A DNA stretch of 64,000 bases, taken from contig NZ_CP033068.1 of assembly GCF_003668995.1 (NCBI RefSeq), positions 3,596,001 to 3,660,000 on the forward strand, read 5' to 3'. Under the pieces are notes generated by a model. The model had not been told where the DNA came from. It saw nothing but the letters and a program-made list of their open reading frames with translations, and made no database searches. Of the stretch, positions 1 through 8,423 are shown piece after piece (the stretch's first letter is position 1; each line of letters starts with the position of its first letter). Source of the DNA: Flavobacterium sp. 140616W15 (lineage in GTDB: Bacteria > Bacteroidota > Bacteroidia > Flavobacteriales > Flavobacteriaceae). A program made the translations under genes and the position numbers.

Positions 1-2
1 AA

Positions 3-248
3 ACACCCGAAATTAAAAACCTGAATTTTGGAGCAATTGTTGGTTGTGCAGCTGGTCATATGGCCAACGACGATATTTTAAAAGAACTAACAGATAATGT
101 CGTTCATTTAGACTCTACAGATAGCTCAACTCTGAAACAATTTTTTAAATGGGTTTCTGAAACTATCGAACAAGGCAATAAAAGTCAGGGAACAGGAGAA
201 AGTGTAGCTTTGCCTCCACCGCCAAGCGAAATAACTATCGTAATTTAA
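3..248 (+). CDS. TerY-like vWA protein, C-terminal part (cut by window edge)
   Basis: The frame is open from base 3 to the TAA at 246-248, so the window starts inside the gene; 81 residues are visible. They match the end of the vWA domain of the complete TerY-like protein at 965-2020: both have an FG-A/N-x turn, a LLxELTxNVxH-type segment and the shared FFKWV before the domain ends. The internal ATG at base 60 lies within this conserved segment and is not the true start. Unlike the downstream paralogue, this copy ends about 30 residues after FFKWV in a short Ser/Pro-rich tail without a zinc ribbon. By family, TerY-like vWA proteins bind a metal through a MIDAS site (missing here) and act with the PP2C and kinase genes downstream. 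The next gene starts 12 bases later, so they are probably one operon. Confidence 0.85.
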   Translation, partial: TPEIKNLNFGAIVGCAAGHMANDDILKELTDNVVHLDSTDSSTLKQFFKWVSETIEQGNKSQGTGESVALPPPPSEITIVI

Positions 249-259
249 TTTTTCTTTAA

Positions 260-715
260 ATGATAGATATAATATTTAAACTTTCAACTTCGATTATTGA
301 TGTAGCAAAATATGCAGATGAAGCCTATCATGAAGGAAAACCAGACATAGACTCAATAGTTTTAAACTCAACCGAAAGATTAGAACTCATGAATATAGAT
401 AGTCTTGTTGTATGTTATCAATCAATAATAGTAAATGATTTTACAATTAAGAAGATAGAACAACTTTTGATCGATAATTATCAAAAAGAGCATTTATACA
501 TAAGAGATATTATAACACGCAAGAACTGCATTTATATAAAAGCAATGCATGCTATTCCTTTTACAGATATAAATAAATGTTACGGGGCTACTTTTTCCAT
601 TAATTATATGGAGTCCAATAATTGTATCTCTGTTTATGGGATTAAAACAAAAAATACAGAAGAAGAAGTTTTTAAGCAAATTGCAAATGAATTAATAACT
701 ACCCTATCAAAATGA
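260..715 (+). CDS. Hypothetical protein in Ter operon
   Basis: A 151-residue protein that I do not recognise. It has no signal peptide or membrane segment. It looks like a soluble alpha/beta protein with several aromatic strand-like stretches and a helical C-terminus rich in Glu and Lys. It lies between two TerY-like genes, 12 bases after the first, and its stop overlaps the start of the next gene by 4 bases (ATGA at 712-715), so it is almost certainly translated as part of the Ter operon. Position alone suggests a role with the Ter phosphorylation proteins; no function can be read from the sequence. Confidence 0.75.
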   Translation: MIDIIFKLSTSIIDVAKYADEAYHEGKPDIDSIVLNSTERLELMNIDSLVVCYQSIIVNDFTIKKIEQLLIDNYQKEHLYIRDIITRKNCIYIKAMHAIPFTDINKCYGATFSINYMESNNCISVYGIKTKNTEEEVFKQIANELITTLSK

Positions 716-963
716 CACTTATCAAACTTTTCATCCAAATCCTAATAATTGGTTTATTTTTATATTCTAAGTTGCTCCCTTATAAAGATAAATTAAGTCC
801 ACAATACAAAAAGATTTTTGACTTTTTCAATAGTATATTTTCGCCAATATTCAATTTTTTGAAAACCATCGTAAAGCCTTTTCAAGTTGGTATTGGATTA
901 TCAGTTGATATGACACAAATTGTACTTTTAATTATTTTTTTAATGCTACTAAATTTCCTTTAA
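712..963 (+). CDS. Small membrane protein in Ter operon
   Basis: An 83-residue protein with two hydrophobic segments, one at about residues 6-18 and one at about 64-83, separated by a Lys/Phe-rich stretch. It overlaps the upstream gene by ATGA, and the TerY gene starts right behind its stop (TAA 961-963, ATG 965), so translational coupling is likely. I do not recognise the family. A membrane anchor for the soluble vWA, phosphatase and kinase proteins is one reading, because TerC at the end of the operon is also a membrane protein, but that is inference. Confidence 0.7.
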   Translation: MTLIKLFIQILIIGLFLYSKLLPYKDKLSPQYKKIFDFFNSIFSPIFNFLKTIVKPFQVGIGLSVDMTQIVLLIIFLMLLNFL

Positions 964-964
964 A

Positions 965-2020
965 ATGAGAAGATTACCTATATATTTTTTAATTGATATA
1001 TCCGAATCAATGGTAGGAGAACCTATTCAACAAGTTGAAGAGGGGTTAGCTACAATCATTCAAGCTTTAAAAACGGACCCTCATGCTCTAGAAACTGTAT
1101 TTGTTTCTATCATCGTTTTTGCTGGGCAACCTAAAACATTGGTCCCTTTACAAGAAATAGTTAGTTTTTACCCTCCTAAATTCCCAATTGGTAGCGGAAC
1201 CTCATTAAGCAAAGGATTGGGGCATTTAATGCATGAATTGAGAACAAATATCGTTAAGACTACTTATGAAATGAAAGGCGATTGGAAACCAATTGTATTT
1301 TTATTTACAGATGGAGTTCCTACAGATGATAGTAAAGCGGCGATTAATGAATGGAAACTTAATTGGCAAAAAACAGCTAATCTAATTGCAATTTCTTTTG
1401 GAAACGAAACAGACACAAACCTTTTAGGTGAATTAACCGAAAACGTTTTACATTTTAAAAACACAAATGTTCAATCCTATAAAGAATTCTTTAAATGGGT
1501 TACAGATTCTATAAAGACAAGTAGTATAAGTGTCGAAAGCAACTCGACAGGATTCGAATTAGCAAAATTAGATGGAGAAACACTTTCAAAAATAGATTTA
1601 ACAAAATCAGAACCAAATCGTCAGTATGTAGATGATAATTTTGTGGTGTTAAACGGAAAATGTCAAAATACCAAAAGACCTTATTTGATGAAATACCGCA
1701 AAACAATTGCTCCGTCAATTTATGCCGGTATCGAATTATCGTCTAAAAACTATAAGCTGGTCGGAGCATATCAAGTTGACAATTCTTATTTTGAACTAGC
1801 AGACACCACTAATTTTAGCAATAAAGTAAATACCGATGAACTCATAGGAGGTCCAACATGTCCTTGTTGTGGCAATCAGATAGCGTTTGCCGTTTGTGTT
1901 TGTAGCAAAATACATTGTATTGGTGACGAGGACATAAGTACTTGTCCGTGGTGTAACAATCAAGGAACTTATGGCGCTAGTGGCGAAGGTGGTTTTGATG
2001 TAAACAGAACGCAAGGATAA
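965..2020 (+). CDS. terY: TerY-like vWA protein with C-terminal zinc ribbon (TerY-C)
   Basis: A 351-residue cytosolic protein. Residues 5-185 form a von Willebrand factor A domain with a complete MIDAS: D11-x-S13-x-S15, T79 in GSGTS and D116 in FTDG. The C-terminal part (about 295-335) has a Cys/His cluster (C299, C301, C302, C311, C313, H317, C318, C327, C330) expected to bind zinc, as in the TerY-C domain. In Ter systems, TerY-type vWA proteins sit with a PP2C phosphatase and a Ser/Thr kinase as a phosphorylation triad, and that gene order follows here (2028, then 3440). The vWA domain probably acts as a metal-dependent scaffold for phosphoproteins or TerD-family proteins; no terD is visible in this window and it may lie upstream. 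The symbol follows family membership rather than a proven orthologue. Confidence 0.88.
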   Translation: MRRLPIYFLIDISESMVGEPIQQVEEGLATIIQALKTDPHALETVFVSIIVFAGQPKTLVPLQEIVSFYPPKFPIGSGTSLSKGLGHLMHELRTNIVKTTYEMKGDWKPIVFLFTDGVPTDDSKAAINEWKLNWQKTANLIAISFGNETDTNLLGELTENVLHFKNTNVQSYKEFFKWVTDSIKTSSISVESNSTGFELAKLDGETLSKIDLTKSEPNRQYVDDNFVVLNGKCQNTKRPYLMKYRKTIAPSIYAGIELSSKNYKLVGAYQVDNSYFELADTTNFSNKVNTDELIGGPTCPCCGNQIAFAVCVCSKIHCIGDEDISTCPWCNNQGTYGASGEGGFDVNRTQG

Positions 2021-2027
2021 TTTTTTC

Positions 2028-3436
2028 ATGGAAGAAACAAAAAAATATGTCCAAGCTTTTTTATCACAAAATAAAATTGAAGTTCCAACAAGCAAACATT
2101 CTCTATTTGATGATTTTATTGCAAATGAAACAAACATTGAATCCGTAAAAATAATTAAAGAAAATCAACAGATGATTATGGCAAACTGGATGCTAAAAAC
2201 TAGAATTGATGACATTATTCAACAATCGGTATTATTACCAAACGGTACGGTGAACAAAAATTATGAATCAGAAATTGACTTTATTAAATTAGGCTGGAAC
2301 GATATTGTTTATTCAGAAATTAAAAACTTAGACGATACTGGACTTTCTTTTAACGATACTGAAAAGTTACTTCATGGAAATCCAAAAATAAGTGGTGATT
2401 TAAAAATAAAACTACTATTCAGAGTTGAAGGAGAGGAAGAAAATTCAACACTAAATGAAAAAACAATTACAGTAATTATAAATCCTGATCCAAAATCGTT
2501 GTGGAAAAACATTGAAAGCAACAAAACGGATCCTTTCTGGAAAGAAGACAACATTGCTTTTTCGGGAAAATTTTTAGACAAAAACATTGTTATAGCTTCT
2601 AAAAGAGGAAGAAGTCATGCAAATGTTGGCTCCTTTAGAGATGATGATTATGCTTTTAAAAACATCAATGAAACAGGTTGGTGCGTGCTGGCAGTTTCAG
2701 ATGGTGCTGGTTCAGCAAATTTATCAAGACAAGGATCTAAATTGGCCTGCGATTTAGTGATTGAATATTTTGAACAAAATTTAACCCTAGAATATTTAAA
2801 AGAGTTTGATGAGACACTTTTAAATCATTATAACAAATCAGATGAAAGCACATCAAAAAAATAAGCCACTTTGTTTATAATACCTTGTCAAAGGGAGCCC
2901 ACTATACACATAAAAAAATAGAGGAGTTTGCAATACAAAATGAAAAAGAGCTTAAAGATTTTCATTCGACTTTAATATTTACGTTAGTCAAAAAATATGA
3001 TTTCGGGTACGCCATACTAACCTTTGGAGTTGGCGATTGTCCTATTGGTTTATTAAATAAAGATTTAACCGAAATAAAACTAATGAACTGGCTAGATGTT
3101 GGAGAATTTGGTGGAGGAACCAGATTTGTTACCATGCCAGAAATATTTCAAAGTGACAGGTTCTCGTCCCGATTTGGTTTCAAATTAGTTGATGATTTCT
3201 CTTATTTGATGTTAATGACAGATGGAATTTACGACCCTAAATTTATTGTTGAAGTTAATTTAGAAAAAATAACAAAGTGGAACGAATTTTTAGGAGATTT
3301 GCAAGGAAATAACGAAGATGGCCATAAGGTCGATTTTAATCCGGAAAATACCGAAATTGCAAACCAACTTTCGGCGTGGATGGATTTTTGGAGTCCAGGA
3401 AATCACGATGACAGAACCCTAGCTATAATTTACTAA
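2028..3436 (+). CDS. PP2C-family Ser/Thr phosphatase, split by -1 frameshift at an A7 run
   Basis: Two reading frames together encode one PP2C phosphatase. The first (2028-2864) gives an N-terminal extension of about 190 residues and then the early PP2C motifs: SHANVGSFRDDD, the metal-binding VSDGAGSA, and SRQGS. It stops at TAA 2862-2864 right after seven A residues. The -1 frame continues without a break from base 2861 (ISHFVYNT, then on from the TTG at 2885) through the late motifs LMLMTDG and DDRTLAIIY to 3436. Joined, the protein is 469 residues and lacks nothing typical of the family. By family role it removes phosphate from targets of the kinase encoded next (start 3440). The split could be programmed frameshifting, a pseudogene, or a missing A in the assembly; adding one A would restore a single gene. 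Confidence 0.85.
2855..2895 (+). promoter_or_regulatory. Candidate -1 ribosomal frameshift site (A AAA AAA plus hairpin)
   Basis: Bases 2855-2861 read A AAA AAA in the phase required for tandem -1 slippage (P-site AAA, A-site AAA), directly followed by the zero-frame stop TAA. Four bases further on, CC(A)CTTTG at 2866-2873 can pair with CAAAGGG at 2889-2895, a 7-bp stem with one bulged A and a 15-base loop. A slippery heptamer, a stop at the slip point and a downstream stem at short distance are the usual parts of bacterial -1 sites. The stem is A/U-rich and modest, and an assembly error would look the same apart from the stem. Confidence 0.4.
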
Positions 3437-3439
3437 ATC

Positions 3440-4951
3440 ATGAGTATAGTTACCGTAAAATCAATTAATGACCACACAAAATCATATCAATTTGTTGATA
3501 ATGGTGAACCAATGCGTGGTGGTGTAAAAGATGTATATTTTAGTCCTGATAAAAAATATGTAGTTGCTATTTTTAGAGATAAATTAGACTTTAATCAAAA
3601 GGAAAGACTCCAAAAAATAACTAATTATTATTTGCCACAAATTCAAAACAAGGAAGCAGGCGATTATTATTTAAATGAAGTTTTTAGATGGCCAACAGAT
3701 GTTATCGAATATAATAATCTAACTGGAATAATTGTTCCCGTTTACAATTCAAAATTCTTCTTCAAAAAAGGATACGCAACAAGCGATTTAATTCAAGGAA
3801 AAGAAAAAAATGGAAAATGGTTTGCTGGACCCAAATTCAGGAACCCACAATTTCCGCTTAGAGTTGCAAATTCAGAGTTAGGAGATTGGTTAAGTTACTT
3901 TCAGGTTTCGGTTAATTTAACTCGGGGAGTAAAAAAAATGCATGCCATGGGATTGGCGCATTCTGATTTATCATACAATAATGTACTAATAGATCCTATC
4001 GAAAAATCTGCCTGCATGATTGATCTAGACGGATTAGTAGTTCCAGGATTATTTCAGGCAGAAGTAATAGGCACTGCCGAATTTATTGCTCCCGAAGTAC
4101 TAGCAACTAAACATCTAAATAAAACAGACCCAAACAGAAAATTACCAAACAGATTAACAGATCTGCATGCTTTGCCTGTGCTTATTTATATGTTTCTATT
4201 ACATCGTCATCCATTAAAGGGAGGTAAAGTTCATGATTTAGACACCGAAAAAGATGATTTATTGTCTATGGGCGAAAAAGCAATGTTTATAGAACATCCT
4301 ACAGACAATGCAAATAGACCAAAACTTAATCAAGTATCAAAATGGGATTTGCCTTGGGCAGATATCACCAAACTACCCTACACGATTACGGGGCCGTATC
4401 TAAAAACATTATTCGATAAAGTATTTATAGATGGATTACACAATCCGATGCAAAGACCAACGGCAGAAGAATGGGAAATAGCGTTGCTGAAAACATCCGA
4501 TTTAATGCAGAAATGTCATAACACATCCTGCGAGCAAAAATGGTATGTTTTTGACAATACAAACACACCAAGATGCCCATTTTGTGGAACATCCCACAAA
4601 GGGACACTTCCTGTTTTAGACCTTTACTATCAAGCCCAAGAATCGGTATGGAAACCCGAAAATCATAGATTAATGGTTTATAACGATCAATACTTGTTTC
4701 AATGGCACGTTAATCGTAATATTGCCAGAAATGAAAAACTAACCGCAGAGCAGAAAATACCTGTGGGATATTTTACATTTCATGATGATAAATGGGTATT
4801 AGTCAATCAGAAACTAACCAATTTAAAAGATTTAACAGAAGACAAAGAAATTCCAATCGGTACAATGGTAGAGCTTACTGATGGAAAAAAACTACTCCTC
4901 TCGAGAGAAGAAGGAGGAAGAGTAATCGTAATTACAATGGCTAATAAATAA
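3440..4951 (+). CDS. Ser/Thr protein kinase-like protein with C-terminal zinc ribbon (Ter triad)
   Basis: A 503-residue protein with a divergent protein-kinase domain over about residues 20-350. The catalytic loop is HSDLSYNN (H174, D176, N181), the DFG equivalent is DLDG (D197 in 195-198) and the activation segment ends with APE at 217-219. The N-lobe is degenerate: I see no clear glycine-rich loop beyond MRGGVKDVY. After the kinase comes a CxxxxC...CxxC zinc ribbon (C359, C364, C379, C382) and about 120 further residues without a known motif. It starts 4 bases after the PP2C stop. A TerY, a PP2C phosphatase and this kind of kinase in a row match the TerY-P triad of Ter stress systems. Its substrates cannot be read from the sequence. 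Confidence 0.88.
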   Translation: MSIVTVKSINDHTKSYQFVDNGEPMRGGVKDVYFSPDKKYVVAIFRDKLDFNQKERLQKITNYYLPQIQNKEAGDYYLNEVFRWPTDVIEYNNLTGIIVPVYNSKFFFKKGYATSDLIQGKEKNGKWFAGPKFRNPQFPLRVANSELGDWLSYFQVSVNLTRGVKKMHAMGLAHSDLSYNNVLIDPIEKSACMIDLDGLVVPGLFQAEVIGTAEFIAPEVLATKHLNKTDPNRKLPNRLTDLHALPVLIYMFLLHRHPLKGGKVHDLDTEKDDLLSMGEKAMFIEHPTDNANRPKLNQVSKWDLPWADITKLPYTITGPYLKTLFDKVFIDGLHNPMQRPTAEEWEIALLKTSDLMQKCHNTSCEQKWYVFDNTNTPRCPFCGTSHKGTLPVLDLYYQAQESVWKPENHRLMVYNDQYLFQWHVNRNIARNEKLTAEQKIPVGYFTFHDDKWVLVNQKLTNLKDLTEDKEIPIGTMVELTDGKKLLLSREEGGRVIVITMANK

Positions 4952-4989
4952 AAACAATTAAAAACAAAAATTAATTTAATAAACAACAA

Positions 4990-5991
4990 ATGAACGAACA
5001 TCCCATTTTCTCCGAACATCCTGGATTAATAGCAATTTTTGCAATCGCAGTAGTAATCATGCTATTACTAGATTTAGGAATTTTCAACAAAAAAAGTCAT
5101 GTCGTAAGCAATAAAGAAGCTATTTCCTGGTCATTAGTTTGGATCAGTTTAGCAATGGGTTTTAGTGGTTTAGTTTACTATTACGCAGGTTCTGCTAAAT
5201 TTTACGAATTTCAATCAGCGTATTGGATCGAGAAAGCACTTTCTGTAGACAACCTTTTTGTTTTTATACTTGTATTCAAGTTTTTTGATGTACCAAATAC
5301 CAACAAACACAAAGTCTTATTTTGGGGTATTATTGGAGCATTGGTCCTAAGAGCTATATTTATATTCTCTGGAGCTTTTTTAATCGAATTAACTTATTTA
5401 AATAAACTTTTAAGCCTAGTTGGTGTAGAAGGATTTAAATACGACATTAACTTAATCATGACAGCCTTTGGATTGTTCTTAGTTTATGCTGGAATAAAAT
5501 CATGGTCTGCAGGAAATGAGGACGAAGACGAAGATTACAACAATACAAGAGGAGCCAAATTAATTAGAAAATTCTTTAGCGTAAGCGATAAGTACGATGG
5601 AGATAAATTCTTTACATACGAAAACGGAAAAAAACTAGCAACACCTCTTTTAGTTGTAGTAGCAGTTATAGAATTTACAGATTTACTTTTTGCAGTAGAT
5701 TCAATTCCAGCGATTTTTGCAATCTCAAGTGATCCATTTATTCTTTATACATCAAACATTTTTGCAATATTAGGACTAAGAGCATTATTCTTCCTACTTG
5801 ATAATTTCATTCATTTGTTTAGTAAACTACAATACGGACTAGCAATAATCCTTGCTTTTATTGGAGTTAAAATGATTATCTCACCATTCTATCACATAGA
5901 ATCTCTTTATTCATTAATTGTTATTGCTGGTGTTTTAGTAATATCTGTTATTCTTTCAGTAATGTTCCCAGAACCAAAAGAAGAAGCATAA
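4990..5991 (+). CDS. terC: TerC family integral membrane protein
   Basis: A 333-residue protein with about nine hydrophobic segments along its whole length and a charged cytosolic loop (EDEDEDYN, about residues 178-185). It carries conserved TerC features: the acidic membrane segment WIEKALSVDNLFVF and the repeat-like EFTDLLFAVDSIPAIFAIS. TerC proteins were first linked to tellurite resistance. More recent work connects the family with metal-ion (manganese) export and metal loading of exported proteins. It begins 38 bases after the kinase gene and a strong terminator follows 20 bases after its stop, so it is probably the last gene of the Ter operon. The length is normal for the family. Confidence 0.93.
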   Translation: MNEHPIFSEHPGLIAIFAIAVVIMLLLDLGIFNKKSHVVSNKEAISWSLVWISLAMGFSGLVYYYAGSAKFYEFQSAYWIEKALSVDNLFVFILVFKFFDVPNTNKHKVLFWGIIGALVLRAIFIFSGAFLIELTYLNKLLSLVGVEGFKYDINLIMTAFGLFLVYAGIKSWSAGNEDEDEDYNNTRGAKLIRKFFSVSDKYDGDKFFTYENGKKLATPLLVVVAVIEFTDLLFAVDSIPAIFAISSDPFILYTSNIFAILGLRALFFLLDNFIHLFSKLQYGLAIILAFIGVKMIISPFYHIESLYSLIVIAGVLVISVILSVMFPEPKEEA

Positions 5992-6010
5992 AATCAATAT
6001 TTAAAATACG

Positions 6011-6039
6011 AAAAAAGACCTCAATTGAGGTCTTTTTTT
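6011..6039 (+). terminator. Rho-independent terminator of the Ter operon
   Basis: A perfect hairpin with stem AAGACCTCAATTGAGGTCTT and flanking A and T runs, 20 bases after the terC stop. The T run on the plus strand fits termination of the Ter operon. Confidence 0.9.
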
Positions 6040-6225
6040 ATGCATTATAGTTTGTGATTAATTATGTAATAGAAAGAAATAATGTTAGTCACTCATAAGC
6101 CTTTTTCATACGAAAAGAAAAAACAAATTTAGAAGCATATATGAGTGCAAGTACAAAATATGTCTTACGATTTTTGCTATTATAATATCTCCATAATTTT
6201 TTTATACAAACTAAACTTTAAAATC

Positions 6226-6459
6226 ATGAGCGAAAATAAACTTCCGGAAGAAACAGAAATAAGACTAATAAATTTTTTCAATAATGCTATTGAACCCGAA
6301 GAAATGGCAAAAGTAATACGTCAAGTAAATTATGCGCTCTCTTTATGCTCAATGAGAAGATGCGAAACAACAGAGTCTCAAATAAGAATTATTGAAGATA
6401 ATTTTTATTGGCTCAATAAATTAGCCGAAGCTTTAGATCCTTATTTGGATGTGGAGTGA
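6226..6459 (+). CDS. Small hypothetical protein (77 aa)
   Basis: A 77-residue acidic, helical protein with no signal or membrane segment, beginning MSENKLPEETEIRL. The frame is open further upstream to a GTG at 6145, but those codons give a Cys/Tyr/Phe-rich stretch unlike a protein, so the ATG at 6226 is preferred. Two Cys in SLCSMRRC (residues 44-51) might matter. The pattern of short amphipathic helices looks like a conserved flavobacterial small protein, but I cannot name a family. It stands alone between the Ter terminator and a nested inverted repeat that probably terminates it. Confidence 0.6.
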   Translation: MSENKLPEETEIRLINFFNNAIEPEEMAKVIRQVNYALSLCSMRRCETTESQIRIIEDNFYWLNKLAEALDPYLDVE

Positions 6460-6507
6460 ATTCTTATAAAGCTTCAAGTTGTATTCTTTTTTTAAATTCC
6501 AAAAAGT

Positions 6508-6639
6508 TGAATTGCCTCCTGCTTTAGCTGGAGGAATTTTATTTAGCAAGAATCAAGGCTTTAGCCGAATAGATAAATTTGGCTAAAGCCTTTTTTTTAC
6601 TTTCATTATAAACCTCCAGCTAAAGCAGGAGGCAATTCA
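6508..6639. repeat. Nested inverted repeat, probable intergenic repeat element and terminator
   Basis: Outer arms of 27 bases at 6508-6534 and 6613-6639 are exact reverse complements, with the core CCTCCTGCTTTAGCTGGAGG. Inside lies a second hairpin, AAGGCTTTAGCC (6555-6566) with GGCTAAAGCCTT (6581-6592), followed by a run of T. The inner stem would terminate transcription from 6226-6459 on the plus strand. Both stems share the word GCTTTAGC or its complement. The structure resembles dispersed palindromic elements of Flavobacterium intergenic regions rather than a gene. Confidence 0.75.
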
Positions 6640-6692
6640 AAAAAACTACTGAAACTTTTCTAAAGATTTTTTTAGAAACCAATAATGTATCA

Positions 6693-6875
6693 ATGGAAAA
6701 GAAAAACAAAAAAATATTATTTATATCAGTCATTGGAATAATAGCAGGAACATTAATTAAATTACTAGGATATAAAACCTTAGGAGATACATTTCTTGGT
6801 CTTTCAACACTAATCTGGCTCATCATTATTATCCCTCTTATTTATAAATTTATGAATAGAAATCAGAAGACATAA
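6693..6875 (+). CDS. Small two-TM membrane protein (60 aa)
   Basis: A 60-residue protein: charged start MEKKNKK, a first hydrophobic helix (about 8-25), a short loop (GYKTLGDT), a second helix (about 32-52) and a basic end. Such tiny two-helix membrane proteins are widespread in Flavobacteriia. The layout recalls the membrane part of GldL-like proteins, but the length and missing soluble domain rule out GldL itself. No function can be assigned. It is a single gene between an inverted-repeat element and a terminator. Confidence 0.65.
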   Translation: MEKKNKKILFISVIGIIAGTLIKLLGYKTLGDTFLGLSTLIWLIIIIPLIYKFMNRNQKT

Positions 6876-6907
6876 ATAATGCATGTCTGTTGTAATCAAT
6901 TCAAAAC

Positions 6908-6938
6908 AAAAAAGCTTCTGATCTCTCAGAAGCTTTTT
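6908..6938 (+). terminator. Rho-independent terminator
   Basis: Stem AAAAAGCTTCTGA (6908-6921 region) pairs with TCAGAAGCTTTTT, with a 4-base loop and a T run, 33 bases after the small membrane gene. The flanking A and T runs would also let it work on the minus strand. Confidence 0.85.
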
Positions 6939-7023
6939 AGTAGTCTTTTTGTGTAAATTTATAAAAATTAACACATGATTTCGTAAAAAAGTATTACTAT
7001 TGTTTATTCAAAACAATATATAT

Positions 7024-8406
7024 ATGAAAAAAGCTATCTTTACTATCTTAAGTTACTCTTTATCTTTTTTTATTCTTTTAGTCTACTCTTGCAGTACTGA
7101 AGAAACGGTATCTAATCAAACCTTAGATGCTCAAACTTGGTTTAAAAAGTATGAAGCTGAAAGCCCAAATTTTGATTTATTCCAAAATTTAGAATACAAT
7201 TGGAATCAAGCCAAAATAACAACCTCAGAAGACGGAACTGAAACCATTATTGTTCCTATTGTTGAGCGCAAAAAAAATATATCAGAAATTTGGAAACAAG
7301 AATTGTATATTTATAAATTAAGTGCAAACAATTACCAAGCTGTAGTCTTTGAGATATTTCCCGATAAAAATTCAAAAATGAGTAGTCAATCAATAGACGG
7401 TGGTAATTTTAATGGATACATTGGTTCTTGGGATTTGAAAAATGGTTTTATAAAAGCGGCTCAATTTGAAAACAACAAAGTTGTTCAAGAAGGAATAATA
7501 GCAATGTTATCATCTGCCAGTAACAATGAACAAAGCAAAATGGTAGCCGACCCTTGTTATTATTGTCCTGATGAAGAGGAACCAACTGGAGGTAGCGGTG
7601 GTTCTCCTGGAATACCGCTTAGAGAAGTTATAATTACATCTCCATCAGCACCACCATCGTTTCCTCCTATGACTTTTATCCCGCGTGGCCCCTCATACGG
7701 TGCGGTTGATCCACCTGAATATACAAATCCGCCTCGAGGTGGTGGTGGTGGTGGTGGTGGTTCAACGGTGAATACTGAAAACCCTTGCGACCAAATTAAA
7801 AAACAAAATACAAATGCTAATTTTAAATCCAAAATCGATGAACTAAGTAAGAAAACAAATCTAAAAAAAGAAACTGGTTATATGCAAAGCAAGAACGGAC
7901 CACTTACGGCTCTAACAAATTTAAGTAGTGATTCAATGAGACTCCCATATGATGCTACTACCGTTGGTTATATGCATACCCATCTTGACGATTATGATTC
8001 TGGAACTGTAGATTTAGATGGTAATCCATTGTTAAATCAGCCTATTAAAATGTTTTCTCCTGCAGATGTACAATCTTTTATGATACTTTTGATGAATGCC
8101 AACAAAAATGGTATTCCTTTATCAGATATTTATGGAACTATGATTTCTAGTAAAGGGAATTATACCCTTCGACTTAAAGGGGGGTATAGCGATCTTAATC
8201 TAGGATTGATTTTTAACAAAGCATTAGATGATAAATATATGAAAACGATGGGGAAGAATAAAAGCTCTAGAGAGCTAGGCTTTTTAAAATTTATGAAAGA
8301 AAATGGTATCACTGGTATTTCGTTGTTTAAAATAGATAATGATGGTACTACTGCCCAGAAAACTCTAGATGCTAAAGATAAACTAACAACAACACCATGT
8401 CCATAA
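7024..8406 (+). CDS. Lipoprotein with polyglycine linker and JAMM-like C-terminal motif
   Basis: The ATG at 7024 is preferred over an upstream in-frame start at 7000 because it begins a clean lipoprotein signal (MKKAIFTILS...LLVYSC, lipid Cys at residue 23); the product is 460 residues. Residues 35-175 form an N-terminal domain, 178-250 are a Pro/Gly-rich linker with eight Gly in a row (239-246), and the C-terminal domain contains HTH (H318, H320) and SPAD (S345, D348), with an upstream Glu at 283. This resembles the ExnHxH...SxxD metal-protease signature of JAMM/JAB domains, but with an insertion between the His pair and the Ser, so activity is uncertain. The last codons overlap the start of the 727-bp repeat array. 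A relic of its N-terminal domain lies after the third repeat (10452). Confidence 0.7.
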   Translation: MKKAIFTILSYSLSFFILLVYSCSTEETVSNQTLDAQTWFKKYEAESPNFDLFQNLEYNWNQAKITTSEDGTETIIVPIVERKKNISEIWKQELYIYKLSANNYQAVVFEIFPDKNSKMSSQSIDGGNFNGYIGSWDLKNGFIKAAQFENNKVVQEGIIAMLSSASNNEQSKMVADPCYYCPDEEEPTGGSGGSPGIPLREVIITSPSAPPSFPPMTFIPRGPSYGAVDPPEYTNPPRGGGGGGGGSTVNTENPCDQIKKQNTNANFKSKIDELSKKTNLKKETGYMQSKNGPLTALTNLSSDSMRLPYDATTVGYMHTHLDDYDSGTVDLDGNPLLNQPIKMFSPADVQSFMILLMNANKNGIPLSDIYGTMISSKGNYTLRLKGGYSDLNLGLIFNKALDDKYMKTMGKNKSSRELGFLKFMKENGITGISLFKIDNDGTTAQKTLDAKDKLTTTPCP

Positions 8407-8423
8407 CACTTAAAACAAATACG

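Noticed and set aside
6145..6225. Longer start (GTG at 6145) for the 77-aa protein
   Set aside because: The extra 27 residues are Tyr/Phe/Ile-rich and unlike the acidic body; the ATG at 6226 gives a normal N-terminus.
7560..7832. Minus-strand proline-rich open frame
   Set aside because: Mirror of the Gly-rich linker in the lipoprotein gene on the plus strand.
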